From contig JAJUBI010000003.1 of NCBI GenBank assembly GCA_022419385.1, positions 930,001 to 994,000 of the forward strand: a stretch of 64,000 bases of DNA. Reading direction: 5' to 3'. The notes below the pieces were generated by a model. That model was not told the origin of the DNA. It ran no database searches and saw only the letters and a list, made by a program, of their open reading frames with translations. Numbering within the stretch: the first letter of the stretch is position 1; each line of letters begins with the position of its first letter. This DNA is from Paraconiothyrium sp. Pb-2020 (Eukaryota; Ascomycota; Dothideomycetes; Pleosporales; Didymosphaeriaceae). Below, in pieces: positions 33,698 to 45,426 of this stretch. Made by a program: the position numbers and the translations under genes.

Positions 33698-36099
33698 TCA
33701 CGATGTACGTCTACGACGGGAGCTTGATCGTCGGCGCCTGTTCGAATAGAAAGTCACATTCTCCAATCCATCTAATTTGGGGGTTATAAGTTAGTTATAA
33801 GTAGAGTTCTGCCGAATGAAGATACGTACGTTCGAGGCCAGCAATGAATTCTTCAACGACTTGCTGGAACCGGAACGTCTCAGAGCCTAATGCGCGAGCA
33901 AAGGTCATTGCTAGAGACGCCCTGGTGTGGATATCGTCCTCAAAGCGGATTGTCCATCCGTCGGTAAGAACCTAGAAAGTGTCAGAGAGTATACGAAAGG
34001 AAAAGTAATAGAACTACTACCTGGACGAATTCGCGAATCATGTGCGAGGAGGGTATTGCCGCAGAGCCCAGTCCCATTGTCTTAGCCCAGATACCCATTG
34101 CACGAGCTAGCCGATCATCCAGGACTATATTGCGATCTTTGAGCTTTTCTGCAAGTTCGCGAACCGTTTGATCAGGTTGGAAGTCGGTAGGGTTCAGCAA
34201 TAGTGACCCCCCAGGCTCTGCAGTTACTATGCTCGCTATCTCTGAAAGTGATCCATGGTAGATTATTGCGTCAGCTGGTACTGAGCCGAAGATTAATTTT
34301 TCGGCGATTCCTCGATACCTTAGGTCACGTTAGTAAGATATCAAATTCTAGTAGATTGTTATCAAACCTCGCCCATTGAGCCTGGCCGAGCGACTTAAGC
34401 TCCCTCAATATATCCGATGCTTTCAGCTGCTGGTGCGGCTTGCTAACGCTAGGGTGTTGGCAGTTGATCACAGCGATATAAGGATCGACCATATTACTAT
34501 TCAAGGATTAAGGCCTGGGGAGGGAGTGGATGAAATTTTTGAAATGCTTACGATGCATAGCCGAGGACTTGTATGAGACTGGTCGCACAGGACACGTACG
34601 CAGACGCATTGCCCTGCTTGTTCAAATGCAAATTTGTCAGCAGCAGATGGCAACTGTTGCCATCCTCTGTGTCTGGATTTGGCGCTGGGAGTAATTCGCC
34701 ATTCCAGATACTGTGCATTTGGCTGACGAAGCCAGTCTCAGGACTGAAAACGGTTCGACTGACACTCGATTAGAAGAATTTACATCAGAGAGGAAAACTA
34801 AGAGGTACCTGTTCTGATCCCACACCCTGAAAGCTAAGAGCTTGACCTGGTGTATTCGAAACTGTGGTGAACACTGAGATGGTGATGTCTTTAGCTTCTC
34901 GGTAGTAAGTGGAGCTCCTTTGTCGTTTACGACTACTTCCATCTCTTCTGAATCATTGGGTGAGATGGCAAAGCCACCAAACCGAATCTCATTTGTGTAC
35001 ACGTGCGGCCGTCGTTCATTCCCAGGTGAAGAGTTGTCTATGAAACGAGATCGGCGTAAGAGCTCCTTGAAGCGGCGGCGTGTATACTTAGAACGTGCGG
35101 ATCTCGCACTGCCAGACGACTGATTCGATTCCACTTCACGGCGTTCGAGCTCGATACCAATTGACCTAGCAGCTTCTTCTACTGCCGCTTTGTCGGAAGA
35201 GAATTCATCGTTGGGGTCGCTAATGGGACAGTTGTAGATCTTCAGGCAGAACGTAAACGCGTCAACGTTGTCGCGGAGGAATTTCTCTTGCGGTTTGACT
35301 TGTTTCCTGGCGTCCAGATTCAAGTTATGCATGTGATTGAAGACCTTAGAGAGGATTTCGGCATCAGCTTTAAAGAATCTAGACAGGATCGCTAGATCGT
35401 AGCGCTGCTTGTTGGTCCACTGATGCCGTACTGTATACTCCGGGGCTCTTTGGCTCTGGCGAGGTGGCCGTCTGATTGTGGTACGTCTAAAATCTAATTG
35501 TCGCATCGGATTCTGCTGGAGACTCTCAGCCACTAACGATGATATGTCTCCTTGATGGCTTGCCACCATGTTCCTCTTAGGACAGGGTGTGTTCAGCTCC
35601 TCGAAGAGGAAGTCTGTTCGATCGGAGGCATAACCAGAAGTAGTGGACGAACTAGCAGGTGAATCTGGGGTATTGAGCGCCTGATCCCCATTGCTGCCAG
35701 AAGCATGAATTAATTGCGTGAACAGATCTTCGTGTGGTTCGGGAGCTGAGCTAGTCGGTGTGTACTGAAAACCCGTTCCGTCGTCACATATCGTACTCGG
35801 GGAATCCGCTCGGTCATGCGGCACGGTGTTGAGTGGAACTAAAGCCAATGGCTGACGAATAGATTGACTGCTCCGTCTGTTTGACCGCTCATTCGCGTGG
35901 CCTATCATAGGTAAGTAAATATGCTACGAAGCAACACACCGACGCCATTGCACTTACTTTGCGGTTCACAGCTTATTGACATTCGCGCCATTAGGTTGTC
36001 CACGGGTGAAGCGTGTTGACTACTGGAAGCGCCGTTCTCATCTGGCACGAAAACCATCACTCCGCCATCGATGGTTTGCCATGTGCCGCTGCCAGTCAT
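33698..36099 (-). CDS. DUF7587-type protein, function unknown
   Basis: A seven-exon gene: 35958-36099, 34809-35901, 34552-34758, 34368-34496, 34021-34318, 33830-33971, 33698-33771; introns are 49-58 nt and the product about 694 aa. The N-terminal 400 residues are Ser/Pro/Arg-rich and look disordered, with a more ordered stretch around TNKQRYDLAILSRFFKADAE and KVFNHMHNL. A fungal domain of unknown function follows from about residue 400: FRVWDQNSRTVFSPETGFVS, LLLTNLHLNKQGNASAYVS, DPYIAVINCQ, LKSLGQAQWARYRGIAEKLI. This pattern is what I know as DUF7587, an assignment from memory. The C-terminus contains an Arg/Ser-rich basic tail (RRRRSSSRRRRTS). The junctions rejoin the domain without gaps, so the model is well supported even though the role is not known. 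Confidence 0.82.
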
Positions 36100-36259
36100 C
36101 CTAGCCGAAAAGAAGGATTAATTACAACAACAGATTTGAGCAGAAGACAACTGGTGCACGTAGGAGAAAGACAGTCAACGAAACAAGAACGACAGGACGA
36201 TGGAAAGTGAGGTAGTAGACTCTGCTGAAGCTCGCTGGGAGCAAACGCTTTTCCATCTC

Positions 36260-36287
36260 GACGCGATCGCGTCGCGTGAGCACGCGT
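36260..36287. promoter_or_regulatory. Palindrome and ACGCGT box upstream of the DUF7587-type gene
   Basis: A perfect 14-bp palindrome GACGCGATCGCGTC (36260-36273) is followed nine bases later by ACGCGT (36282-36287), the core of the yeast MluI cell-cycle box. It lies about 160-190 bp upstream of the DUF7587-type start codon (36099, minus strand). A regulatory role is inferred from position and symmetry only. Confidence 0.35.
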
Positions 36288-36926
36288 CGACGTGTCTACG
36301 TGTGGTGTGAGTGAAAGTGAGAGAAGGAAACTTTTCTCAAAGTCGTAGACTGAGCGGAGGTGAGAGAAAAGTTAACTTTCCAACAAAAGTTAGGCATTCT
36401 TCGTGTTTTGCTTCTTCTAAAATCAATGAAGTGGAACTCCATTCTTCAGCTTTTGGTAGAAGGTGCTTAAATTGCGATGCTGGTTACATTTAAGATATCG
36501 AGCAGTGCATGCGTATGCGGATGGCTTGTATCGACACTGGTGGCTTCCTCTCACCGCTACCTGATCAAGCAGGTACCTGCCGAAATGAGGGGAAGTGTGC
36601 GTCGAACTTATCCGGGAAAGCCCTACGGGTGCCTTTACTTATACCTAAGACGAGCTAAGGTCACATGGCAAGCAGCTTCTCGAGGTCCTGAGGTCTTGAG
36701 GTCTTAGTAGTACTGTTTGGTGTTCTTTCTTATTACGTCCATTTTCTAGTTTAATCCGCCTGTGTATTCGGTACTACATTGGACGCTGTCTCGTTGATCG
36801 TTAGCACCACTACTCTTAGCGTCTTTATATGTAAGCATACCTCGCATCTCACAAGGCGACGCCGAGACATTACAACCACATACAGGATTTCTTCAGCGCC
36901 TCCATCACGAACACTTTCCCTACAGC

Positions 36927-38530
36927 ATGGCAGGTCTCACGAAGGTCGCTTTGGTACGATGACGCCTTTTCGAGTGATGGACTTCATGCGCTAATTCACC
37001 GTTCAGTACACGCTAGCCTTGGCGGTCTTAGGCCCGTGGGGTTGGGACCGCTACCTCGCGCTTTCCGAGATCGTAGCGAACCGGCCAGGAAGCTACACGC
37101 CCATTGACGCTTTCAAGAGCCATGACATAAAATTCCGCGACGTCCGTGGCTTCCAAAACTGCGAGGATGTGCTCTTGGACGAAGGCTTGGGTGTAGCCAT
37201 ACTGTCATGTGACGAGGGCAGAGATAAATGGAATACAGTCATGGGTGCATACCACGCGGATGACACTCTCGAAAATGGCAGACTTTGGCTGTACGATTAT
37301 GTTGCCACGGATGCGATCCAGGCCCTTGCGTTTAAGAATTTCCCAAACGAGGACGACTTTCACCCGCTTGGCCTGGAGCTGGATAAGACCACTTCTACTC
37401 TATACGTCGTCTCAGCATCCAGGGTGGCTCTTGCATCGAGGTCTTCCAGTTGGAGGTAATCTCGAAGAGTCTCACCTATGTCCGAACTATTCGACATCCG
37501 CTTCTTCATGCGCCTAATTCGATAGAAACCGTTGGGGACGGAAAGCTATACGTGACCAACGACCATATATTCCGTTCCAGGGTCTCACCCATCATGAGTA
37601 AGGTTGAGACATTCTCCGGTATGTGATCACTAGGTACTGGGTGGACGTGGATTGTTGGCGCAAGAGGATCTTTCTCAGTCGGCTGAGTTCGCACGCGCGA
37701 GTATTTGTCCCCGCAAATCTTTGCCTTGCACTGACTTTGCGCCTTCTGTTATAGGTCTCCCAGGTGGCACCGTCGTGTACATCGATCTCGCCGAACCAGA
37801 AGCTGCACGAGTAGTAGCCAGAGTCCCGTTCGCCAACGGCATCGCGAGATTGAATTCCACCATACTTGCCGTGGCTTCAACGTCCAAAGCCGGTGTCTAC
37901 TTCTACGATGAGCAGCCTGACCACAGCTTGACATTCAAGTCTTACGTCAGGACACCAGCGGCGGTAGATAACCTAAACGTAAGTAAATAACTTCCGATGC
38001 GAACTGAACTAGGCGAAGCTAACTGCGTCTTTGGGTATCTAGGTAGATTCCGAGGGCACGCTGCTGCTAGCTGGTCATCCTGGTGCTTGTACGTAACCTC
38101 CCATCGCGAATTGGAACTTTGTCCACTGACTTCCGAACCATTTTCATTCAGTGGAGCTCATGAAGGTCGCAAAGAATAGACATCGTTGTAACCCTAATAG
38201 CGAGTCCGAGGCTGACAGAACGGCCTGCCACTGCACGGCGCCGAGTTGGGTAAGTAAATGTCTCTTACAACGTATCTGAATTCAGCCGCAGTGCTGACTT
38301 TGTTCATAGGCAGCACAGTGGACTCAAACAAAGGGATTGGAGACACTCTACAAGGGTGGTCATGGCGGCTTCTGCAGTAGTAGTACGATGGTACGCGATG
38401 TAAGTTTTGCCTTCTGAGAATGGAGTGGATGTAACTTCAGCTAACCTCTTGACTCTACGAATAGCGGAAACGTGGTATCGCCATGATTTCGGGTCTGTAC
38501 GAGAAGGGCGTCATGGTTGTGAGGGAGTAG
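36927..38530 (+). CDS. Paraoxonase/arylesterase-like beta-propeller protein with one-base frameshift
   Basis: Member of the serum-paraoxonase-like six-bladed propeller family, with a hydrophobic N-terminal anchor (LTKVALYTLALAVLGPWGW). The first exon is only 27 nt (36927-36953). Exon 2 runs 37007-37618, then 37755-37980, and short exons follow to the stop at 38528-38530; donors gtaagt or gtacgt and acceptors cag/tag are clear at each. Family motifs: FQNCEDVLLDEGLGVAILSC, FHPLGLEL, LHAPNSIETVGDGKLYVTND (the calcium-binding 'PNSI' block), FANGIARLN, VDSEGTLLLAGHP, ELMKVAKN. Near 37419-37425 the frame changes: LYVVSAS is in one frame and GGSCIEVFQLE in the next. One lost base, for example a C from the run before AGGG, accounts for it. 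No intron fits. The substrate is unknown. Confidence 0.82.
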
Positions 38531-38945
38531 TAACGCATACCAGAGAAGCTACTTGGCATGTAGCCATGCGTGTAGCTGGGATATAAACATGAGTGAGAGC
38601 AGATCCATCGCGCAGAGCACAATTGCACAGAATCATAAGTCGCATGGTGTGCAGTAGCGTAAGGCAATGGAATACGAATGGCATTTGATAAGCGAAAGGA
38701 AAGGGGGTATATCGTTGCAGAGCACAGAGCAGCCGTTCTACAAAGAATCAAGGAAAGAGTAGGGAAAACAATCTTAGCATCGCAGAGGATCCCGACCCTG
38801 TACACGCCACTCATTAAATTCCGTCATATTCGCAAGCAAAGCACCATGAAGCAAGAACGGGAAAGAATCATGCTCCTGTTACTCCAACCTTAGCATAGAA
38901 GTCCGACGCAATGCATGAAAGCACAGTTACTCAAGCCGATCATGA
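38531..38945. other. Convergent 3' spacer
   Basis: About 415 bp between the stops of the paraoxonase-like gene (+) and gpc1 (-). Only short frames occur; it presumably holds both 3' untranslated regions. Confidence 0.5.
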
Positions 38946-40759
38946 TCAAGAAGAAACGTCAGGAACACTCAGAGAAGCCGGCTTCCTCTCTCGGGTCTGA
39001 ACATCCTCCTCCATGGCCTTTGTGCCCGACGCATTCGCGCCACCATCAAGTAGCGGGAACTCTTTCATCTGCTCCGCATTCGGTTGCGGCATAGGCGTGA
39101 GCGGAGAGTTCTGCCACTTCGCGACGTCCTTCTTCAGTTGCTCGAGTTCCTTTTGGAACCGCTTAGAGTAAACTTCGATGTAGTAGTTTGCCCCGTTGTA
39201 GGTACTCCAGATGAACACCACGGTGAGGAAAACGCCAGAAGCCCAGCGAGACCAGAACCACAGGGGGCACGGAACCATGGTGAGGACGGCGTAGCCGTAC
39301 TGTATCATCATAAACGCTGGTTCCTGGAGGTATGCTGGCTGAGAAAGCACGAATTTACCGAGGAAGGTCTTTGCGTAAGACTTGCGTAGCCAAGTGAACG
39401 ATGTTGGACGGCCGGCAGCAATCTTCTCTCTACGGCGCACTGTTATACCGAAGTGATAGCTCAGTTGCCAGACGGCATAGGGCAGGGTTGCCCATAGCAT
39501 CATCTGGGGAAGTCCGTAACGATGCGGCGAGTCTGGGTCGGCATTTTGAATAGCCCAAACTGCGGGATAAGCTTGTCGCTGATACTCGGGTGACAGTAAA
39601 TGAACAACACAATGGAGCGTTACGCAAGGCATAATATGTATGAACAAACTGACGACCTTGTCCATGGAGTGAAAGACCAGAGAGTTCCGCCACATAATGA
39701 TAGCGACCGCGTTGTTGCCAAATGCGAGGCAGTACGTGCTGATAAAGAGGCGTTTCGACCGAGGAAAGACCCATAGACTCAGAACCAACAGTGCGTTTAC
39801 AAAGTAGCACAGATCGGCGAGAAAGTAATGGTAGCCTGTCATACCGGAAGTCAGCGTAGTTTTCTAGAAAGTGGGACTGATACATTCGTTCGTTTCTCGG
39901 TTAAGTGAACAAGAGACTCTGTGCCTGTGTCTTGGATACACAGATAACAAGTCGTTCGTTCGCTTGACTGGAAGAACAAAAACATCTCCCCGGAGTACTT
40001 GCCTTTCTTGTGGTAGGTGTAGTATCGGAGGGGCATGAAGTACAGTAGCTGCGCTGTGTACCATAGAGGAAACCACTCAGGGCGACCGCCTACAAGGTAT
40101 CCGGAAACGAAAATATTCATGACTGCGGCTATGAAGGAGACCTTTTCTCGTGCAGTTACAGCGGTATTAGACGCCCACTGCTCGTTCAGACGTTCGACCG
40201 ACTGACGCATGCGCTTCTTGTATTTTTCTAGTTGTTCAGACTCGTTGGGTACACGTCGTCGCCATTCTTCAATTGCGCGGTCTCTTGTACTTGCTGTTCG
40301 AGTCTTTGCAGTTTCTCTTAGTCGCTTACCCTGCGCGGAAACGGACTTCTGTATCTTCTCCACTCTTTCCGTCAGAGCCAGATTCTCAATGAAGTCGAAC
40401 ATTGTCAGCCGCTCAACAGGCGGAAAGAAGCTGGCTTCCTCTGCATCTGAATCGTAGCCAGAGCTAGCAGAGAACGAATTTGACCGGGAAAGTCCTGGTG
40501 TGGACAGCGGCACTGTGCTGGCATCGTTGCCGAGCAGTGCAGAACCAGCATGGGTGGAATCCCCAGGCAGCGGTTTCGCTGAGTTTTCAGACACACCCAA
40601 CTCTGGCTCGGATTTGAATTTCGCCTCGATAGCGGGGTTGCGGTCGGTCATGATGGGCAGGTCGTCTTCGGGCACGGATCCTAAAGAGCCCAGGCTAGGA
40701 GGTCCTCGGCGGTGGTAGGAGGGCCTCTTTATATGACGGGGATGAGAGCCTACAGCCAT
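38946..40759 (-). CDS. gpc1: Glycerophosphocholine acyltransferase Gpc1 (DUF2838)
   Basis: Integral membrane enzyme that acylates glycerophosphocholine to lysophosphatidylcholine, recycling phosphatidylcholine backbones. Exons 40003-40759 and 38946-39835 give 548 aa. The N-terminal 200 residues are cytosolic and Ser/charged-rich with a coiled-coil-like stretch (EQLEKYKKRMRQSVERLNEQ). Family blocks follow: MNIFVSGYLVGGRPEWFPLW, LLYFMPLRYYTYHKKG, YHYFLADLCYFVNALL, AFGNNAVAIIMWRNSLVFHS, FIHIMPCVTLHCVVHL, TWLRKSYAKTFLGKFVL. About eight membrane helices are visible. The 167-nt intron has a GC donor (gcaagt): only that donor gives the conserved KKGYHYFL junction. Start ATG 40759 is the first good methionine in frame. 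It diverges from the MFS gene with 587 bp between starts. Confidence 0.93.
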
Positions 40760-41346
40760 GGTAGTTAGTGGAGGCGTGCGCAAGATCTCATGGCATATGA
40801 GATGCAAATGATAAGATAGGTGACAGGATATTGACAAGGGAAGCAGAAGGCGCGTACAGTGTGGGGTTATACGTATTCAGCAAGACCCTGCGCCGGTAGT
40901 GATGGCCGCTGGGATTATTTGGTGGGCGGCGGACTGGACCAGCGCGATCCTTCGTTGTTTGTCGTCTTCAGAAACTGATGCGTGGGAGCAGGGCGGCCAG
41001 TGATTGGGGCTGTCAACAATGTCATAAGAACGGCGGCGGCGAGCGTGATGGACGATAAGATAAGGTCACAAGACTTCCTCGTGAGATGCGTGACGGTGTG
41101 ACAGCAGGCAGCCGTAGAAGAGAAGTTTCTCAAGTACCCTGTGTGGCCTTCTGTGTTGTTGTGCCTTGGTGCAAGCCCGCAGACGTCACCGTACGAAATG
41201 GGCGGTCCATGCGCTAGCTGCAGCAGCCCATTTGGTGACGTTGCGCCTCGACGACGTACAAACAACAACAAAGCTCTGATGCCCCCTCGCTGACCGCGTC
41301 AGATCTGGCACGCTCTTTGGAGCTGCGCCCTCGGTAATTCTACAGC
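40760..41346. promoter_or_regulatory. Divergent spacer between gpc1 and the MFS gene
   Basis: 587 bp between two start codons facing apart; both promoters must lie here. A 118-codon minus-strand frame (40915-41271) has no recognisable content. No consensus element stands out. Confidence 0.45.
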
Positions 41347-43151
41347 ATGCTCGGCTTTACAGCAACGCGCACGCAAGTCGCGACCTACCTCTTCGGCGTC
41401 GCGCTCTTCTCCATCTCGTTCCTCGTCTTCCTGAACAGCTCGATATCATTCGTCATCACCCAGCGCATCGGCCAGGCGCACAATGTTGGCGATGCAGTGG
41501 GCACATTGGGCTTCGCAGATGAGCTGGTGGCGCTGGTTGCGTGCCCGGCTTGGGGCCTGTTGAGCGACCGCGTAGGCGTGCGAAGCGTCGCCGTCATTGG
41601 GTACACAATTGTCGGCGTGAGCCTGTGGGTGTTTATGGCGGCGAAGAATGTCTACCCGCAGCTACTGCTTGCGCGATTGCTGTTCAGCGTGGGCGCGACT
41701 GCTACGTGAGTCGTCGTACTTCGAAACAGACGTATATGCTGATCATAAACGGTAGCGCCACCATGGTTACCGCGATTCTGCCCACCATGACTGTCGTGCA
41801 GATCGTCCAAGACCCGAGGGCGCCTCGAAGGCGCGTGAACGGAACGTCGCATGCATTGGCTCCTTCCATCTCGTCAGAATTGACCATCACACCCGCGCGC
41901 TTCCAGTCGAGATCCCCGCCTCGCGACGACTTAGTTGTGAAGAAAGATACAGCTGCGTCCACGTCTCATCTCGCAGGGCTTGTTGGAATGTTTACGGGAT
42001 GCGGCGCTCTGGTGGCATTGCTTATGTTCCTGCCGCTGCCCACGCGCTTTGGACAGGGAGGCGCCGGACCAGCCGCTGCTGTTGCCGACGCTTTCTACAT
42101 TGTTGGAGCCATTGCGGTAGTCGTTGCGCTGGGATGCTTCCTTGGGCTGCGGCATCTTCCTGGTGAGGAGGAAAAGAGCTGGAAGCGTTTCTGGCACACA
42201 CAGCAACACAAGGCATCCGATGCTCCTCAGTCGCGTCAGCGCATTCTTTCATATCCGCGGTTGTTCTGGGAAAGCGTGCGCCTTGGATATCAGTCACCGA
42301 CTATTGGACTAGGCTATGTCGGCGGTTTCGTTGCGAGAGCATCCTCGGTGGCCATCAGCCTATTCATACCTCTCTTCACCAACACCCACTTCTTGAAAAC
42401 GGGTCAATGCCGTGTGACAGACCCTTCTGACCCCGCCGACATCAAGAATTCATGCCCGCAAGCCTACAAACTCGCGGCTATGTTGACTGGTATAAGCCAA
42501 TTGATTGCACTGCTGTCAGCCCCAATATTCGGCTACCTATCTGCTCGCTACCGGAAGTACAACATACCGTTGATGCTCGCAGCCATAGCTGGCGTTGCGG
42601 GCTACTCTACCTTCGGGTCACTCGCGAGCCCTGATCCTGCAAGTAAGGACGGATCGGGAGGCATCTTTGCAATCGTCGCATTACTCGGCATCAGTCAGAT
42701 CGGCGCCATCGTATGCTCCCTTGCCCTACTCGGCCGCGGTATCAATGACGACGATAGCGGCAACCCCCAGCTACATAGGACAGACGATACCGTTCCCATC
42801 AACGGACACCTTTCACCAGGTGCAACACCGCCGCGCAGCCCTGCGGCGACCCCTTTATCAGAGGAAGCTCCCCTTCTCGGAACGAACTACTCCCGACCTA
42901 CATCCTCTTCTGGACCGGAATCACATACCCATCTCAAAGGCTCAATAGCAGGGACGTACAGTCTGCTAGGCGGTTTTGGCATTCTCTTGCTTACTAAGGC
43001 TGGAGGAGCCCTATTTGATTCCAGCGGGCCCGGAGCGCCATTCTATATGATGGCGGGCTTCAATGCGCTGTTGTTAGCGGTAGGCGTTGCGGTTGCGGTC
43101 AGAGAAGTGTACAGTGGTACCAGGGGAGAGCAAAGGGGAAGAGAGGCGTGA
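41347..43151 (+). CDS. Major facilitator superfamily transporter
   Basis: Twelve-helix-type secondary transporter; the substrate is unknown. Exons 41347-41705 and 41756-43151 (50-nt intron) give 584 aa. The N-terminal half shows helix 1 (YLFGVALFSISFLVFLNSSI), a clear MFS motif A between helices 2 and 3 (GLLSDRVGVRSVAVIG) and a hydrophobic LLLARLLFSVGATATATMV. The long central loop contains RRRVNG and Ser/Pro-rich residues and is longer than usual (about 60-70 residues between helices 4 and 5). A second charged loop rich in Asp, Pro and Ser (GRGINDDDSGN to ESHTHLKG) precedes the last helices (AGTYSLLGGFGILLLTKAGG, FYMMAGFNALLLAVGVAVAV). The overall pattern is nearest the vesicular amine/drug-proton group, a weak inference. 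No biosynthetic genes adjoin it. Confidence 0.88.
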
Positions 43152-44003
43152 TGATATACCCGAGATGTAACGATACTCCCGTGAACGATGATGGTTATTC
43201 TACGACGACGCCATGTATGGCATGTAATCTAGATGTGAAACTCACATAATTATGGATCCTCTATATGTCCAGTCATGTCGGGAACGTTGCCAAAGCTGGC
43301 GCCTTCAGACCCACTGTAACGATGAAGATCCTCAGAAAGTGTTGCTCGCGAGTGGCAGTTGATGGAATAGACCACCACGCAGAACGGAGTGCTCTACCAC
43401 TGCTGCATTCACCAGTTGATCTCTGTGTAAAACCTAATCTCGATCAATAAGTTAGAAGTGTTGGCGAAAAGTGCTTCCTACATCGGCAGGAGCCACCGTG
43501 CTAGCGAGTGTATATAGCCGGCTTCCGCCACCCTCACAATCCATCACTCTTTGACTCAAATCTTAACAAGAAGTACAATCGTGGTCACACGCTTCGTTGA
43601 CATCTTCTAGGCCCACAGCTTCAACGCTGCATGGCGTCTATTTAGCGCAGGCACCCACAGCACGCGACAAACAATATCTTGGGATCTATGCGGGCTTAGC
43701 ATCAACCTAAGTCGATGCAGCAACAATGTGGACATTAGCTGATGCCGCGACACCTAGATATGCTACTTAGCAGACGCGGACACTCGGTTGGTCTTTCGAG
43801 CATCGATTCAAGGTTCTTGGCCGCTGCGTGACTTTCAATGTTTCATGTCAAAGCAAGGGTATTGGCGAGATGCAGACAACGTTATTGTCATTCCCTACGG
43901 AATGTGTATCCGTCCTAGGAACAACAGCTCCCCTCAATCGGTTCATTAAGAACTAAAAGCACTGCTTACTGTCGGACAAGGTTTCAGTCTCTCTTTTCTA
44001 TTG
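43152..44003. other. Intergenic, no gene recognised
   Basis: About 850 bp between the MFS gene and the SH3-like gene, both on the plus strand. A TATATA box near 43512 is followed by CT/CA-rich sequence, resembling a fungal promoter, but the next start codons open only four- to fifteen-codon frames. It could be the promoter of the next gene with a long leader, or of a non-coding transcript. Confidence 0.4.
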
Positions 44004-44779
44004 ATGCCGTTTCCTCGTCCAAACCCGACAATCTCAATTCCACCTCGGTCGTTTCCCATTCCCCTACATCTAACTACCACCATGGTAGTTTCGATGAGTG
44101 CAGAAAAACCAGACGCGAAGGCGATATCCAATGAACGCCTGTCCATAACATCCAGCACGAAGATGCACTTAGGCATTACTCTCGCAGTGAGTACCCTTCT
44201 CCACATGTTATCAGTATCCACTCGATAACACACACCTAGCAAGTCATCCATCTCATGGAAACAGGCGACATACCCAAGGAAATCTCTGATATGATAACCG
44301 AGCTGCACAATGCGCTTGGAAACCGTTCTGTTGTTGTGCCTCCACGGAAACCCTTAACTCCTTCTTTCGAGGCGCAAAATCCTCCGCTCAAAATGCCGGT
44401 CATACAGAGCCAAACGCCTGGGGACCATAACCGGGTTGTCGCTAGACGTGGCGACCAGGTTGTTGTGTATGGGTGGGCGAAAGATTGCACTGAAGCTATA
44501 GTGTTCAACACAAGGAATGAAACGACTGGCCGTATCCCGAGGAGCTTTCTGGATAAGAGCCAGATGGAGGTGTTAGACGAAGACAATTTGTACTTGATTA
44601 CAACTGATGAAATCCACGTCACGTTGGGCCACGTGAGAATGAAGGCAGGAGACTATATTAGGGTATGGAATCGGGAGGATGGCCGGTATCAACGTACTAC
44701 TGGGCTGTGCTTTAACATGGCTTCAGGACAGATCGGTAAACTCTTCGCTTGGACATCTTCACTCAAGTTGGTAGATTGA
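44004..44779 (+). CDS. SH3-like orphan protein
   Basis: Exons 44004-44186 and 44240-44779, joined at a 53-nt intron, give 240 aa. The ATG at 44082 (accATGG context, MVVSMSAEKPD) would give 214 aa and is equally possible. After a short N-terminus with IHLMETGDIPKEISDMI, the chain has a Pro-rich linker and two blocks that look like small beta-barrels: RRGDQVVVYGWAKDCTEAIVFN with GRIPRSFL, and AGDYIRVWNREDGRYQ with TGLCFNMASGQIGKLF. The spacing of 'GD.....W' and 'G.(I/L)P' or 'G.IG' resembles SH3 folds, but I cannot name a family. No signal peptide or membrane segment is seen. Intron and reading frame agree well, so the gene looks real while its role is unknown. Confidence 0.68.
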
Positions 44780-45426
44780 ACGATGGTATTTATGCGTGCC
44801 CTAAGTTTTCGATCTTAATCTACGAACGCTCAACGCTTGGAGAGCAGATGCGGGGAGGGATCGAACAAGAATGGAAGCAAAGCCTAGTTATGCAGGAAGC
44901 TTAGTCGGAGCTAAGTCAACCTACCTTACCAACATTACCCAGTGCATAATTCACCGTCTTAGCTGACATGCCATCTTTTCTGACACCAAGCGGCGCAGTT
45001 TCATTTCGGAATTTCAGGATGTTCATTCACTGACGGATCTTCCACGAAGTGAGATAAATTAGAACAAGTATTGCTGCGCAGTCTATGCAAGTAACAAAAA
45101 GAGCCTTTCAAAGGGCATAATAAGACCATGTCCCAACGAATGGTATCGAGCAGCGCCGTATTTCAGGCATTCAAACAACGAAAAGAATGAGATCTGAAAA
45201 TTCTGATTCGTTGCATCGTGCAAGAGAAAGAAGTCATGTAGACAAGGAAACTGCCACGCTACTACTGCAGGCGGGCCATGGCCCAGAGCCCTTTGTTTCA
45301 ACGATCAGCAAAACGAACAACTTCCTCTACGCACATGGCTCTCCTACGTTACTCTTACAGGGTCACTATATCACGAAGATTTATTCTCTGGTTTGGAAAG
45401 CTCTCTCGATTCACGAACACGTCAAC

